A DNA stretch of 22,350 bases from DAOUGC01 sp034429695 (GTDB lineage Bacteria; Chloroflexota; Anaerolineae; Anaerolineales; Anaerolineaceae): the NCBI GenBank assembly GCA_034429695.1, contig DAOUGC010000162.1, forward strand, positions 1 to 22,350, written 5' to 3'. How positions within the stretch are numbered: the stretch's first letter is position 1; every line of letters starts with the position of its first letter. The notes beneath the pieces are model-generated. The model ran no database searches. It worked only from the letters and a program-made list of their open reading frames with translations, and was not told where the DNA came from. Positions 15,476 to 22,350 of this stretch are shown piece by piece. A program made the translations under genes and the position numbers.

Positions 15476-16159
15476 CTAGTCCATAAACCGATATTTCAGC
15501 AAGGTCCAGACGGCGACAAAGCCGTCTTTTACTTTAATTTTCTTGCCCTGGGTGTAATCGCGGGGGTTAAAGTCAATGGGCACTTCGTGAATGCGGAATT
15601 TGCGTTTTAGCACTTTGGCGGTGAATTCCGGTTCAAACTCAAACCCGTGGGCGTGCAGGGGGATGTCTGCCACCATATCGCGGCGGAAGACCTTGTACCC
15701 GGTTTCCATGTCTGAAAGGAAATTGTTGTAAAGGATATTGGTGATGAAGGTCAGGATGCGGTTTGCAACCATGTTCCAGAAAAGGATGGGGCGCTGGCTT
15801 TCACCCAGGAAACGTGAACCATAGATGATATCGGCTGTGCCTGCCTGCATGGGCGCCAGCAACTTTGGGTACTCGCATGGATCATATTCCAGATCAGCAT
15901 CCTGGATGATGATGACATCGCCACAAGCCTGACGGATGCCGGTGCGCACTGCTGCGCCCTTGCCCATGTTTCGCTCATGGCAAACCACGCGCACCCCATC
16001 CCTGCCGTTCATTTCTGCCAGCATGGTGCGGGTTCCATCGGTGGAACCGTCGTCAACGATCAGGATCTCATATGCCAGTTGAGTGGCAATGACCCGCCTG
16101 ACAATTTCCTGGACGGTGTCTTCTTCGTTATAGACAGGAATGAGGACGGTGAGATTCAT
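15476..16159 (-). CDS. Family 2 glycosyltransferase, DPM1-like
   Basis: 227 residues: a single GT-A domain without membrane helices. It shows LIPVYNEEDTV (6-16), VDDGSTDGT (35-43), NMGKGAAVRTG (64-74), the metal motif QDADLEYDP (86-94) and METGYKVFRR (151-160). This is the DPM1/DPMS pattern: transfer of a sugar, usually mannose or glucose, from its nucleotide to a polyprenyl phosphate on the cytoplasmic face. The sugar and lipid are not provable here. It has a TATAAT box 7 bases before the ATG and stands as a single gene converging with recJ and diverging from the AAA+ gene. The uppP gene in the neighbouring operon would recycle the same kind of lipid carrier, but this is only a thematic link. 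Confidence 0.92.
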   Translation of the reverse strand: MNLTVLIPVYNEEDTVQEIVRRVIATQLAYEILIVDDGSTDGTRTMLAEMNGRDGVRVVCHERNMGKGAAVRTGIRQACGDVIIIQDADLEYDPCEYPKLLAPMQAGTADIIYGSRFLGESQRPILFWNMVANRILTFITNILYNNFLSDMETGYKVFRRDMVADIPLHAHGFEFEPEFTAKVLKRKFRIHEVPIDFNPRDYTQGKKIKVKDGFVAVWTLLKYRFMD

Positions 16160-16166
16160 GCGGGTG

Positions 16167-16172
16167 ATTATA
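16167..16172 (-). promoter_or_regulatory. -10 box of the glycosyltransferase gene, leaderless layout
   Basis: Minus strand TATAAT followed by CACCCGC and the ATG (7 bases). The -35 is weak (TGTATC at 17 bases). Confidence 0.6.
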
Positions 16173-16246
16173 CCCGCCGGAGTGCTTCTGATACATGATG
16201 AAATTGTAAGATGGTTCCCTGCGGATGTTCCGGTTTTATTTTGCGC

Positions 16247-16252
16247 TATAAT
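16247..16252 (+). promoter_or_regulatory. -10 box of the AAA+ ATPase operon
   Basis: A perfect TATAAT lies 40 bases before the ATG. The leader carries a strong ribosome site, GGAGGT (16281-16286), six bases before the ATG. No convincing -35 is seen. This gene is a useful contrast to the leaderless-looking units. Confidence 0.55.
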
Positions 16253-16292
16253 GAACCTGCCGAGAAATGCCCCTTTTCATGGAGGTGGAAGC

Positions 16293-17627
16293 ATGACCAG
16301 TAATCCAGCATCCAGACCAGCCAACCCTGCCTCAAACGCCGGATTTGTCCCCCCGCCGGTTCACAGCGTGGACGATACCGGTTTATCGTTCCTTTGGCTG
16401 CAGGATCACATCTTAAAGCTGATGTACTTTCAGGGATACCTGACCGGTTTCCGCATTGCCGAAGAAGTGGCATTGCCTTTTTCAGGGGTTGTGGATCAGG
16501 TGCTGGAGTCGCTCAAGCGCGAGAAACTGCTGGAGATCCGGTCATCGCAGATGGGGCTGGGTGAAGGTTCATATCAGTACGCCATTACCGGTGCAGGGAT
16601 CATGCGCGCGCGTGAAGCGCTGGATCGCAACCAGTACGCCGGCCCTGCGCCTGTACCTTTGACCGTGTATAACGACTCCATTCGCAAACAGAGCCGCAGC
16701 CGCATGCAGGTAACCAGCCGATTGATGCGTCAGGTGCTGAACACGGTTGTGCTGTCTGAAAAGACCTTCCAGAAACTGGGCCCGGCAATTAATTCCGGCA
16801 CGTCCATATTCATGTATGGCCCGCCCGGAGACGGCAAAACCACCATTGCCAAGGCAGTCGGCAATTTGATCCTCACCCAGTACATGTACATCCCCTATTC
16901 CATTTACGTGGATGGGCAGGTGGTCAAACTGTATGATTCGCTCAACCATCAGCTCGCGCCGGATGAAGAAGCCGCGCCTTCGGGGACGGGTACACTGCGT
17001 ACCGGGTTGCGGCGCGATCCGCGCTGGGTCAAGATCCGCAGACCGTTCATCATGGTCGGTGGCGAGTTGACCCTGGCCGGGTTGGACCTTGTTTTTGATG
17101 ACGTTCACAAGTTCTACGAAGCACCGTTCCAGGTGAAAGCCAACGGGGGCATCCTGTTGATTGATGACTTTGGCCGTCAGCAGGTGCGTCCGCGCGATCT
17201 GTTGAACCGCTGGATTGTACCGTTGGAAGCCCGCATTGATTACCTTACCCTGCACACCGGACGCAAAGTGGAGGTTCCATTTGACGTGCTGGTGATGTTC
17301 TCCACCAATCTGCCTCCCAAAGATCTGGTTGATGAAGCCTTCCTGCGCCGGTTGCGGCACAAGATCGATATTAATGACCCAACCTACGAGGAGTATCGCG
17401 AGATCTTCCGGCGGGTTGCGTCAGCCAAGGGCATTCCTTACAGCGATCAGGGGTTGGCTTACCTGTTGCAGGAGTGGTATATCAAGCGCAATCGCAAGTT
17501 GCGTGCTTCGCACCCGCGTGATCTATGCGACCAGATCATTGACATCGCCCGTTATCTCTCCCAGGAGCCTTCCATGTCGCGGGAGATGATTGACCAGGCA
17601 TGCGCATCATACTTTGTGGAATTGTGA
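16293..17627 (+). CDS. AAA+ ATPase with N-terminal winged-helix-like domain
   Basis: 444 residues from MTSNPASRP. A disordered Pro/Ser-rich tip (1-27) is followed by a winged-helix-like region (about 32-110) resembling a small DNA- or protein-binding module, then an AAA+ core: Walker A GPPGDGKTT (176-184), Walker B GGILLIDDFG (285-294), sensor-like FSTNLPP (336-342) and an Arg-rich FLRRLRHKIDI (350-360) likely to hold the Arg finger. A lid region follows (about 365-444). I cannot assign a client or pathway. The start is set by the strong GGAGGT site; the frame stays open 51 codons further upstream across the promoter. Next comes the phosphodiesterase gene after 4 bases, so it heads a four-gene chain. 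Confidence 0.85.
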   Translation: MTSNPASRPANPASNAGFVPPPVHSVDDTGLSFLWLQDHILKLMYFQGYLTGFRIAEEVALPFSGVVDQVLESLKREKLLEIRSSQMGLGEGSYQYAITGAGIMRAREALDRNQYAGPAPVPLTVYNDSIRKQSRSRMQVTSRLMRQVLNTVVLSEKTFQKLGPAINSGTSIFMYGPPGDGKTTIAKAVGNLILTQYMYIPYSIYVDGQVVKLYDSLNHQLAPDEEAAPSGTGTLRTGLRRDPRWVKIRRPFIMVGGELTLAGLDLVFDDVHKFYEAPFQVKANGGILLIDDFGRQQVRPRDLLNRWIVPLEARIDYLTLHTGRKVEVPFDVLVMFSTNLPPKDLVDEAFLRRLRHKIDINDPTYEEYREIFRRVASAKGIPYSDQGLAYLLQEWYIKRNRKLRASHPRDLCDQIIDIARYLSQEPSMSREMIDQACASYFVEL

Positions 17628-17631
17628 TGGG

Positions 17632-18387
17632 ATGGAAATGCTTTCAAAACTGCCTGCTTACACCATCTTTGCCCATCGCGGCGCATCGGCACACGCTCCA
17701 GAAAACACCCTGGCCGCATTTCAAATGGCGGTTGAACACGGCGCTCACGGCATTGAGCTGGATGCCAAATTATGCGCCGATGGTCATGTAATTGTCCTGC
17801 ACGACGCAACTGTTAATCGCACCACCAACGGCAAGGGCAAAGCCAGGGAAATCCCCCTCAAGCATTTAAAACTGCTGGACGCTGGCGGCTGGTTTGATTC
17901 CCAATTTGCCGGTGAACAGATACCGACGCTCGAAGAAGTGTTCAAAACCATTGGCGACCGCCTGTACATTAATGTAGAATTGACCAATTATTCCAGCCCG
18001 CGTGACAACCTGGTGGAAAAAGTGGTTGAACTGGTGCGCGTCTATCACCTGGAAGATTCGGTTCTGTTCTCGTCATTCAGCCCGCGCAACATCCTCAATG
18101 CACGCAAACTTGCGCCGGAGATCCCCGGCGCGCTGCTGGCGCTGCCCGGCGTTTCCGGCTGGCTGGCGCGTTCCCGTTGGCTGCGCAAGGTGTCGCCATG
18201 TGTAGTGCACCCATATTTTACCGAAGTGGACACGGAGTTCATGGACAGGCAGAAATCGTGGGGACGCAGGGTGCACGTATGGACTGTAAATGACATCAAC
18301 GAGATGAAACGATTGAAGCGGCTCAGGGTGGGGGGGATATTCACCGATGACCCACGGCTGGCATGCCAGGTGCTGGAGCAGGCGTAA
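17632..18387 (+). CDS. Glycerophosphodiester phosphodiesterase (GDPD family)
   Basis: 251 residues covering a complete GDPD TIM barrel. Motifs: FAHRGASAHAPENTLAAF (13-30, His15 and Arg16), IELDAKLCADG (41-51, Glu42 and Asp44 metal ligands), VLHDATVNRTT (55-65, His57 catalytic), a further acidic ligand Glu116 in NVELT, and the barrel end VWTVNDI...GIFTDDP. It hydrolyses glycerophosphodiesters to glycerol-3-phosphate and an alcohol. No signal peptide, so it is intracellular, unlike secreted GlpQ. The ATG at 17632 is 5 bases past the AAA+ stop; a second ATG at 17638 is also possible. Its TAA shares one base with the next ATG (TAATG). Confidence 0.93.
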   Translation: MEMLSKLPAYTIFAHRGASAHAPENTLAAFQMAVEHGAHGIELDAKLCADGHVIVLHDATVNRTTNGKGKAREIPLKHLKLLDAGGWFDSQFAGEQIPTLEEVFKTIGDRLYINVELTNYSSPRDNLVEKVVELVRVYHLEDSVLFSSFSPRNILNARKLAPEIPGALLALPGVSGWLARSRWLRKVSPCVVHPYFTEVDTEFMDRQKSWGRRVHVWTVNDINEMKRLKRLRVGGIFTDDPRLACQVLEQA

Positions 18388-19364
18388 TGATCCCAGACAC
18401 ATGGTTGGATGAAGCCGTCAAACGTTTGAAAGGCATGGTCAGGGTTACCCCCCTGACGTATGATCCTGAACTGGACCTGTACCTGAAATGGGAAAACCAT
18501 CAGGTGACAGGTTCCTTTAAAGCACGCGGCGCCCTTAACAAGGCGCTCACCCTGGCTGAATGGGAACTGGAAAACGGACTGGTGACCGCTTCGGCGGGAA
18601 ACCACGGGCAGGGTGTGGCCATGGCAGGCCAGCAGGTGGGGGTTCCGGTGGTGGTCTTTGCTTCTGACCATGTCATTCCGTGCAAGCTGGAAGCCATGCA
18701 GGAACTTGGCGCGCAGGTGGTGCTGGTGGAAGGCGGATACGCCCAGGCTGAACATGCCGCGCGCGAATATGCCCGCGAACAAAAAGCAGCCTATGTTTCC
18801 CCCTACAATGACGCCCAGGTGGTGGCAGGTCAGGGAACCATTGGGCTTGAGATCCTCAAGCAGTTGCGCTCACGGCGCAAGCCGCTGGTATGTGTCGTTC
18901 CGGCTGGTGGGGGCGGACTGGCGGCGGGCATGGGCGAGGCGCTTAAACGACATCCCGGGCATATGAATTTGGTTGCATCTCAATCCGAAGCCTCAGCATT
19001 TTTGCATACGCTGTACACCCACGGTGATCAGCATCAGGTGGTGGAGAGCGATAGTCTGGCGGATGGGTTGAGCGGCGAGGTGGAGGATGATTCGATCACC
19101 ATTCCCCTGACGCGTTCACTGGTGGATGGGTTCGTATTGGTGAGTGAGGAGGATATTGCCAGAGCCATCGCAACAGCATGGCACCGGTATGGAGAAAAGA
19201 TCGAAGGGTCGGCGGCGGTTGCACTGGCAGCAGTGTTGACCAACCGGGTGGCTGAACGCCCTGCGCTGGTGGTGCTGACAGGCGGCAACATTCAGCCGGA
19301 AGTGCATCAGGAAATATGCGCGAAATATCCAAGCCAACTTCTTCCAGAGGTGGGCATCGAATGA
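18387..19364 (+). CDS. PLP-dependent threonine/serine dehydratase-type enzyme
   Basis: 325 residues of a fold-type II PLP enzyme. The PLP Lys45 lies in TGSFKARGA (41-49), the substrate loop is SAGNHGQG (69-76), the phosphate-binding glycine loop is PAGGGGLAAG (172-181) and VVLTGGN (295-301) is near the end. It lacks the C-terminal ACT regulatory domain of biosynthetic IlvA, so it resembles catabolic threonine dehydratase, serine dehydratase or serine racemase. These cannot be told apart here. The start ATG overlaps the preceding stop (TAATG), with GGAG eight bases upstream. Its stop overlaps the next gene as ATGA, so translational coupling is likely on both sides. Confidence 0.9.
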   Translation: MIPDTWLDEAVKRLKGMVRVTPLTYDPELDLYLKWENHQVTGSFKARGALNKALTLAEWELENGLVTASAGNHGQGVAMAGQQVGVPVVVFASDHVIPCKLEAMQELGAQVVLVEGGYAQAEHAAREYAREQKAAYVSPYNDAQVVAGQGTIGLEILKQLRSRRKPLVCVVPAGGGGLAAGMGEALKRHPGHMNLVASQSEASAFLHTLYTHGDQHQVVESDSLADGLSGEVEDDSITIPLTRSLVDGFVLVSEEDIARAIATAWHRYGEKIEGSAAVALAAVLTNRVAERPALVVLTGGNIQPEVHQEICAKYPSQLLPEVGIE

Positions 19365-22228
19365 AGCGGATGGTTACACTAATGCGCTGGTTGCTTGCCC
19401 TGGTGATATTCATCAACATGGCTGGCGCACCCGTATCTGCTTTTGCTGCTCCGTTGGCACAGGAGGATGACCCTCACGTCAAGGCGGCTCAAATGCTTGC
19501 CCGCATGACACCCGAGGAAAAGGTTGGGCAGTTATTCCTGGTCACTTTTAAAGGTCGTGATGTGAGCAGTGAATCGGCGATTTACGACCTGGTTGTTAAT
19601 CATCACGTGGGTGGGGTGGTGTTGCTGGCCGGGAATGATAATTTCATTGGCCCTGAAGGGACCATTCAGGGAATCTATGAATTGAATTCATCCCTGCAAA
19701 ACCTGGCATGGCAGCGATCTCAACTGAGCCTGAGCGAACCCAATAACCCCGGCCTCACAGACCCGCAATACATCCCATTAATGATCGGCATATCGCAGGA
19801 TGGTGACGGCGCAGGGGGTGATCAGATCCTGTCTGGCCTGACCCCGCTACCCAGCCAGATGGCCATTGGAGCCACCTGGGATACGACATTGTCTCAACAG
19901 GTGGGCGAAACCCTGGGCAGGGAGTTGTCAGCCCTGGGGTTCAATCTCGTGTTTGGTCCTTCACTGGATGTGCTTGAAGTGATGTATGCTGGCACAGGTG
20001 AAGACCTGGGTACGCAGACCTTTGGCGGTGACCCCTACTGGGTGGGGGAACTGGGCAAAAGTTATATCACCGGTATTCATACCGGCAGTGAAGGCCGCAT
20101 TGCCGTGATTGCCAAGCACTTCCCCGGCAGGGGCAGCTCAGACCGTCAACCGGAAGAGGAAGTGGCGACGGTGCGGAAATCACTGGAGCAGCTAAAGCAA
20201 ATAGAACTGGCGCCATTTTTCTCCATCACGGGTAACAGCACCGACCCGCTCTCCACCACAGATGGTTTGCTTGTTTCGCATATCCGTTACCAGGGTCTGC
20301 AGGGCAATATCCGCGCCACCACCCGTCCGGTGAGTTTTGACCAGGCTGCGTTGGAACAAATCATGTCATTGCCGGAATTTTCCGGTTGGCGGCAGACCGG
20401 GGGGCTGGTGGTGAGTGACGATCTGGGCAGCCCCGCTGTCCGTAATTTTTACAGTCCGTCGGGTGAGGTTTTTGACGCCCGCCAGATCGCACGCAACGCC
20501 TTTCTGGCTGGCAACGACCTGCTCTTTGCCGGCAACATTGTCTCTTCCAACGATCCGGATAATCACACCACCATCCTGCGTACGCTGGAGTTTTTCGCAC
20601 AGAAGTATCGCGAAGACCCTGCTTTTGCCCAACGGGTGGATGTGTCGGTGGAGCGCATTCTGGCATTGAAATACAAGCTGTACGGTTCTTTCACTCAATC
20701 GGCCGTCATGCCCCAGCCGGTGGGCCTGAACATGGTTGGCACATCGCTGGGCGTCACCTTCGCCACTGCCCAGGAATCAGCCACGTTGTTGAGTCCCGCA
20801 CAGGCTGAGTTAAGCGATGCGCTGCCGCGGCCACCAGGGCAGGCGGAACGCATCATCTTCTTCACCGATCAGGTGGAAAGCCGGCAATGTTCCACCTGTA
20901 TATTGGAGTCCAGCCTGGCAGTGGATGGATTGCAAAAGACGGTGTTACGGCTGTATGGGCCGGACGCCGATGGACAGGTGTATGACTATAACCTGAGTTC
21001 TTATTCGTTCATCGATCTTTCCACCTACCTTAATCATGAGATCAACGATGATACCACCCTCAAACGCTTTGAAAACGACCTGAGATCGGCGGACTGGGTG
21101 GTGTTTGTGATGGGCAAGGTATCCAATGAACGCTCGGCTTCGCTGGCTTTGCAACGCTTGCTTGCCGAACGTCCGGATATGGTTCGCAATAAGAACCTGA
21201 TTGTTTTTGCGGTGGATGCACCCTACTTTCTGGACGCCACCGATATCTCAAAATTAACCGCTTACTACGGCATCTACAGCCGGTCACAACCGTTCCTGGA
21301 TACTGCAGCACGGTTGTTGTTCCAGGAGAGCGTGCCGGTGGGCGCGCCGCCCATTTCAGTGCCTGCGCTCGGATATGATTTGATCAATATTACCGCTCCA
21401 GAACCCACCCAGATCATCCCCTTGATGATTGACATTCCCCCGGTGGAAGGTGAGACACCCTTGGAGACGCTTACCCCCGAAGCTTCTCCGCAACCTCCGG
21501 TCACCTTCAGGATCGGCGACATCATCCCGGTCAAAACGGGTGTGATTTATGATCACAATCGCAATCCGGTTCCCGATGGGACGGTGGTTCGTTTCTACTT
21601 TGAAACTGGTTCTGATGAGGGCAGTACCACCACCCAGTTTGATACAGTCACCACACAGGGTGTGGCCAGGGCAAGCTTCCAGATCGCCACGGCAGGTTTG
21701 CTTGAAATCCGTGCGGCAGCCGACCCGGCACAACTATCGGACATTTTGCAACTGGATATTCCGCGCAACGAAGCCGCGGGCGTTACCCAGATTGCGCCAA
21801 CCCTGTCCATTACCGAAACGCCTGAACCCACCGCCACACCTCCTCAGATTACCAGCACACCCGAGACGGATACCCAGATCGGCGGAACGCCATCAGCCGG
21901 CTTGCTGACCGGGCGGTGGTTGCTCTCCATGATCATCATCTGGGGCAGTGCTGTATGGATTTACTTCCTGGTTTGGCGGAGAATATCAATGCGCTGGGGC
22001 GTGCGGTGGAGCCTGCTGGCGGTGAGCGGCGGTCTGCTTGGGTTCATCGTGTACAGCCTGGTGTTCCCTGCCAGTGATCCGAATGCCACTTCACTCAGGG
22101 TGCTGGGCGGACTGTTGGTATCACTTGCCGGTGTGGGGTTGGGTTGTCTGGGGGGTTGGTACTGGTACATGCGGACCAATCTGCCGCAGCATCTCACTCC
22201 ATCGCGCCGGCCTCCACTGACTGATTAG
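19361..22228 (+). CDS. GH3-like (NagZ-related) exported protein with Ig-like domain and C-terminal membrane anchor
   Basis: 955 residues. A signal peptide (about 1-30, ending AFAAPLAQ), a GH3 N-terminal barrel (about 38-440), a second alpha/beta domain like GH3_C (about 490-675), an Ig/invasin-like beta domain (about 712-802), a Thr/Pro linker (about 812-846) and three hydrophobic helices (about 853-871, 883-902, 913-936). In the barrel the KHFPG motif (252-256) and the nucleophile Asp353 in VVSDDLG are kept, as in NagZ hexosaminidases. The DSH dyad following KHFPGHG is not found: the sequence is RGSSDRQPEEE, with no His. It may use another acid/base or be non-catalytic. The anchor places it outside the membrane, so a wall glycan role is inferred. 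It overlaps the preceding gene by 4 bases (ATGA) with GAGGT upstream. Confidence 0.85.
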   Translation: MKRMVTLMRWLLALVIFINMAGAPVSAFAAPLAQEDDPHVKAAQMLARMTPEEKVGQLFLVTFKGRDVSSESAIYDLVVNHHVGGVVLLAGNDNFIGPEGTIQGIYELNSSLQNLAWQRSQLSLSEPNNPGLTDPQYIPLMIGISQDGDGAGGDQILSGLTPLPSQMAIGATWDTTLSQQVGETLGRELSALGFNLVFGPSLDVLEVMYAGTGEDLGTQTFGGDPYWVGELGKSYITGIHTGSEGRIAVIAKHFPGRGSSDRQPEEEVATVRKSLEQLKQIELAPFFSITGNSTDPLSTTDGLLVSHIRYQGLQGNIRATTRPVSFDQAALEQIMSLPEFSGWRQTGGLVVSDDLGSPAVRNFYSPSGEVFDARQIARNAFLAGNDLLFAGNIVSSNDPDNHTTILRTLEFFAQKYREDPAFAQRVDVSVERILALKYKLYGSFTQSAVMPQPVGLNMVGTSLGVTFATAQESATLLSPAQAELSDALPRPPGQAERIIFFTDQVESRQCSTCILESSLAVDGLQKTVLRLYGPDADGQVYDYNLSSYSFIDLSTYLNHEINDDTTLKRFENDLRSADWVVFVMGKVSNERSASLALQRLLAERPDMVRNKNLIVFAVDAPYFLDATDISKLTAYYGIYSRSQPFLDTAARLLFQESVPVGAPPISVPALGYDLINITAPEPTQIIPLMIDIPPVEGETPLETLTPEASPQPPVTFRIGDIIPVKTGVIYDHNRNPVPDGTVVRFYFETGSDEGSTTTQFDTVTTQGVARASFQIATAGLLEIRAAADPAQLSDILQLDIPRNEAAGVTQIAPTLSITETPEPTATPPQITSTPETDTQIGGTPSAGLLTGRWLLSMIIIWGSAVWIYFLVWRRISMRWGVRWSLLAVSGGLLGFIVYSLVFPASDPNATSLRVLGGLLVSLAGVGLGCLGGWYWYMRTNLPQHLTPSRRPPLTD

Positions 22229-22350
22229 CTGACCAACATGGTAATAAAACTGATCAGGGTAAGCACCGCAGCCACGAACAGCAACCCTCGTTCGGTGGGT
22301 GAACGAAACACATCTTGAATCTTGACCGGCTTTGGCAACGGGCGGGGCAG
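22225..22350 (-). CDS. C-terminal end of a small membrane protein (start beyond right edge)
   Basis: Reading leftward from the window edge, 41 codons end at a TAA that overlaps the GH3-like gene's TAG by 4 bases, tail to tail. The sequence holds KIQDVFRSPTERGLLFVAAV, with a hydrophobic stretch (roughly the last 20 residues) that looks like one membrane helix at the extreme C-terminus. No motif allows naming. Codon-by-codon openness and the helix support a real gene, but the length seen is short. Confidence 0.5.
   Translation of the reverse strand: MPRPLPKPVKIQDVFRSPTERGLLFVAAVLTLISFITMLVS

Noticed and set aside
16569..17360. Minus-strand open frame of 263 codons opposite the AAA+ gene
   Set aside because: Complement of Walker A/B coding sequence; no recognisable motif.

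Overview
The window looks like a piece of chromosome from a moderately GC-rich bacterium of the phylum Chloroflexota, probably class Anaerolineae. This is an inference from gene style, not a computed placement. The clues are secreted or anchored proteins with long Thr/Pro tails, a double LysM protein with Cys-flanked modules, a membrane sensor with an unusual H-box, an FtsB/DivIC protein with an acidic Pro tail, and a large GH3-like protein with a membrane-anchored C-terminus. I see no phage, insertion sequence, CRISPR array or clear sign of recent transfer. The region is dense, ordinary chromosome made of short operons.

Layout. (1) 1-3437, minus strand: an envelope operon read right to left, with a multi-pass sensor histidine kinase-like protein, a LysM protein and the start of a lipoprotein that runs off the left edge. 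(2) 3563-4184, minus: dps with its own promoter, a palindrome at the predicted transcription start, and a strong terminator. (3) 4336-4503, plus: tRNA-Leu(CAG) with promoter and terminator. (4) 4552-8042, plus: an FtsB/DivIC-like division protein, an alpha/beta hydrolase, a ChbG/YdjC-type deacetylase, a DinB-fold protein and a GNAT acetyltransferase. (5) 8045-12551, minus: an operon of an SLC13-type transporter, tgt, uppP and an orphan PstS-like lipoprotein. (6) 12629-15454, plus: alr and recJ, sharing a 77-base divergent promoter region with the transporter. (7) 15476-16159, minus: a DPM1-like glycosyltransferase. (8) 16293-22228, plus: a chain of an AAA+ ATPase, a glycerophosphodiester phosphodiesterase, a Thr/Ser dehydratase-type enzyme and a GH3-like membrane-anchored protein, with 4-base or smaller junctions between the last three. 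(9) The right edge holds the C-terminus of a small membrane protein on the minus strand.

Functionally, many genes serve the cell envelope: alr supplies D-alanine, uppP recycles the undecaprenyl carrier, FtsB/DivIC acts in septation, the LysM protein should bind peptidoglycan, the glycosyltransferase probably charges a polyprenyl phosphate, and the GH3-like protein resembles NagZ-type hexosaminidases. The rest is housekeeping (recJ, tgt, tRNA-Leu, dps).

The most interesting points are: a kinase whose phosphoacceptor His is Gln while the ATP site looks intact; a GH3-like protein that keeps the nucleophile Asp but lacks the NagZ Asp-His dyad and has three C-terminal membrane helices; a repeated promoter layout in which the -10 box sits 6-7 bases before the ATG (likely leaderless mRNAs) in four transcription units, contrasting with SD-bearing leaders in others; and a palindrome at the dps transcription start. 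None of these has been tested by search or alignment here.
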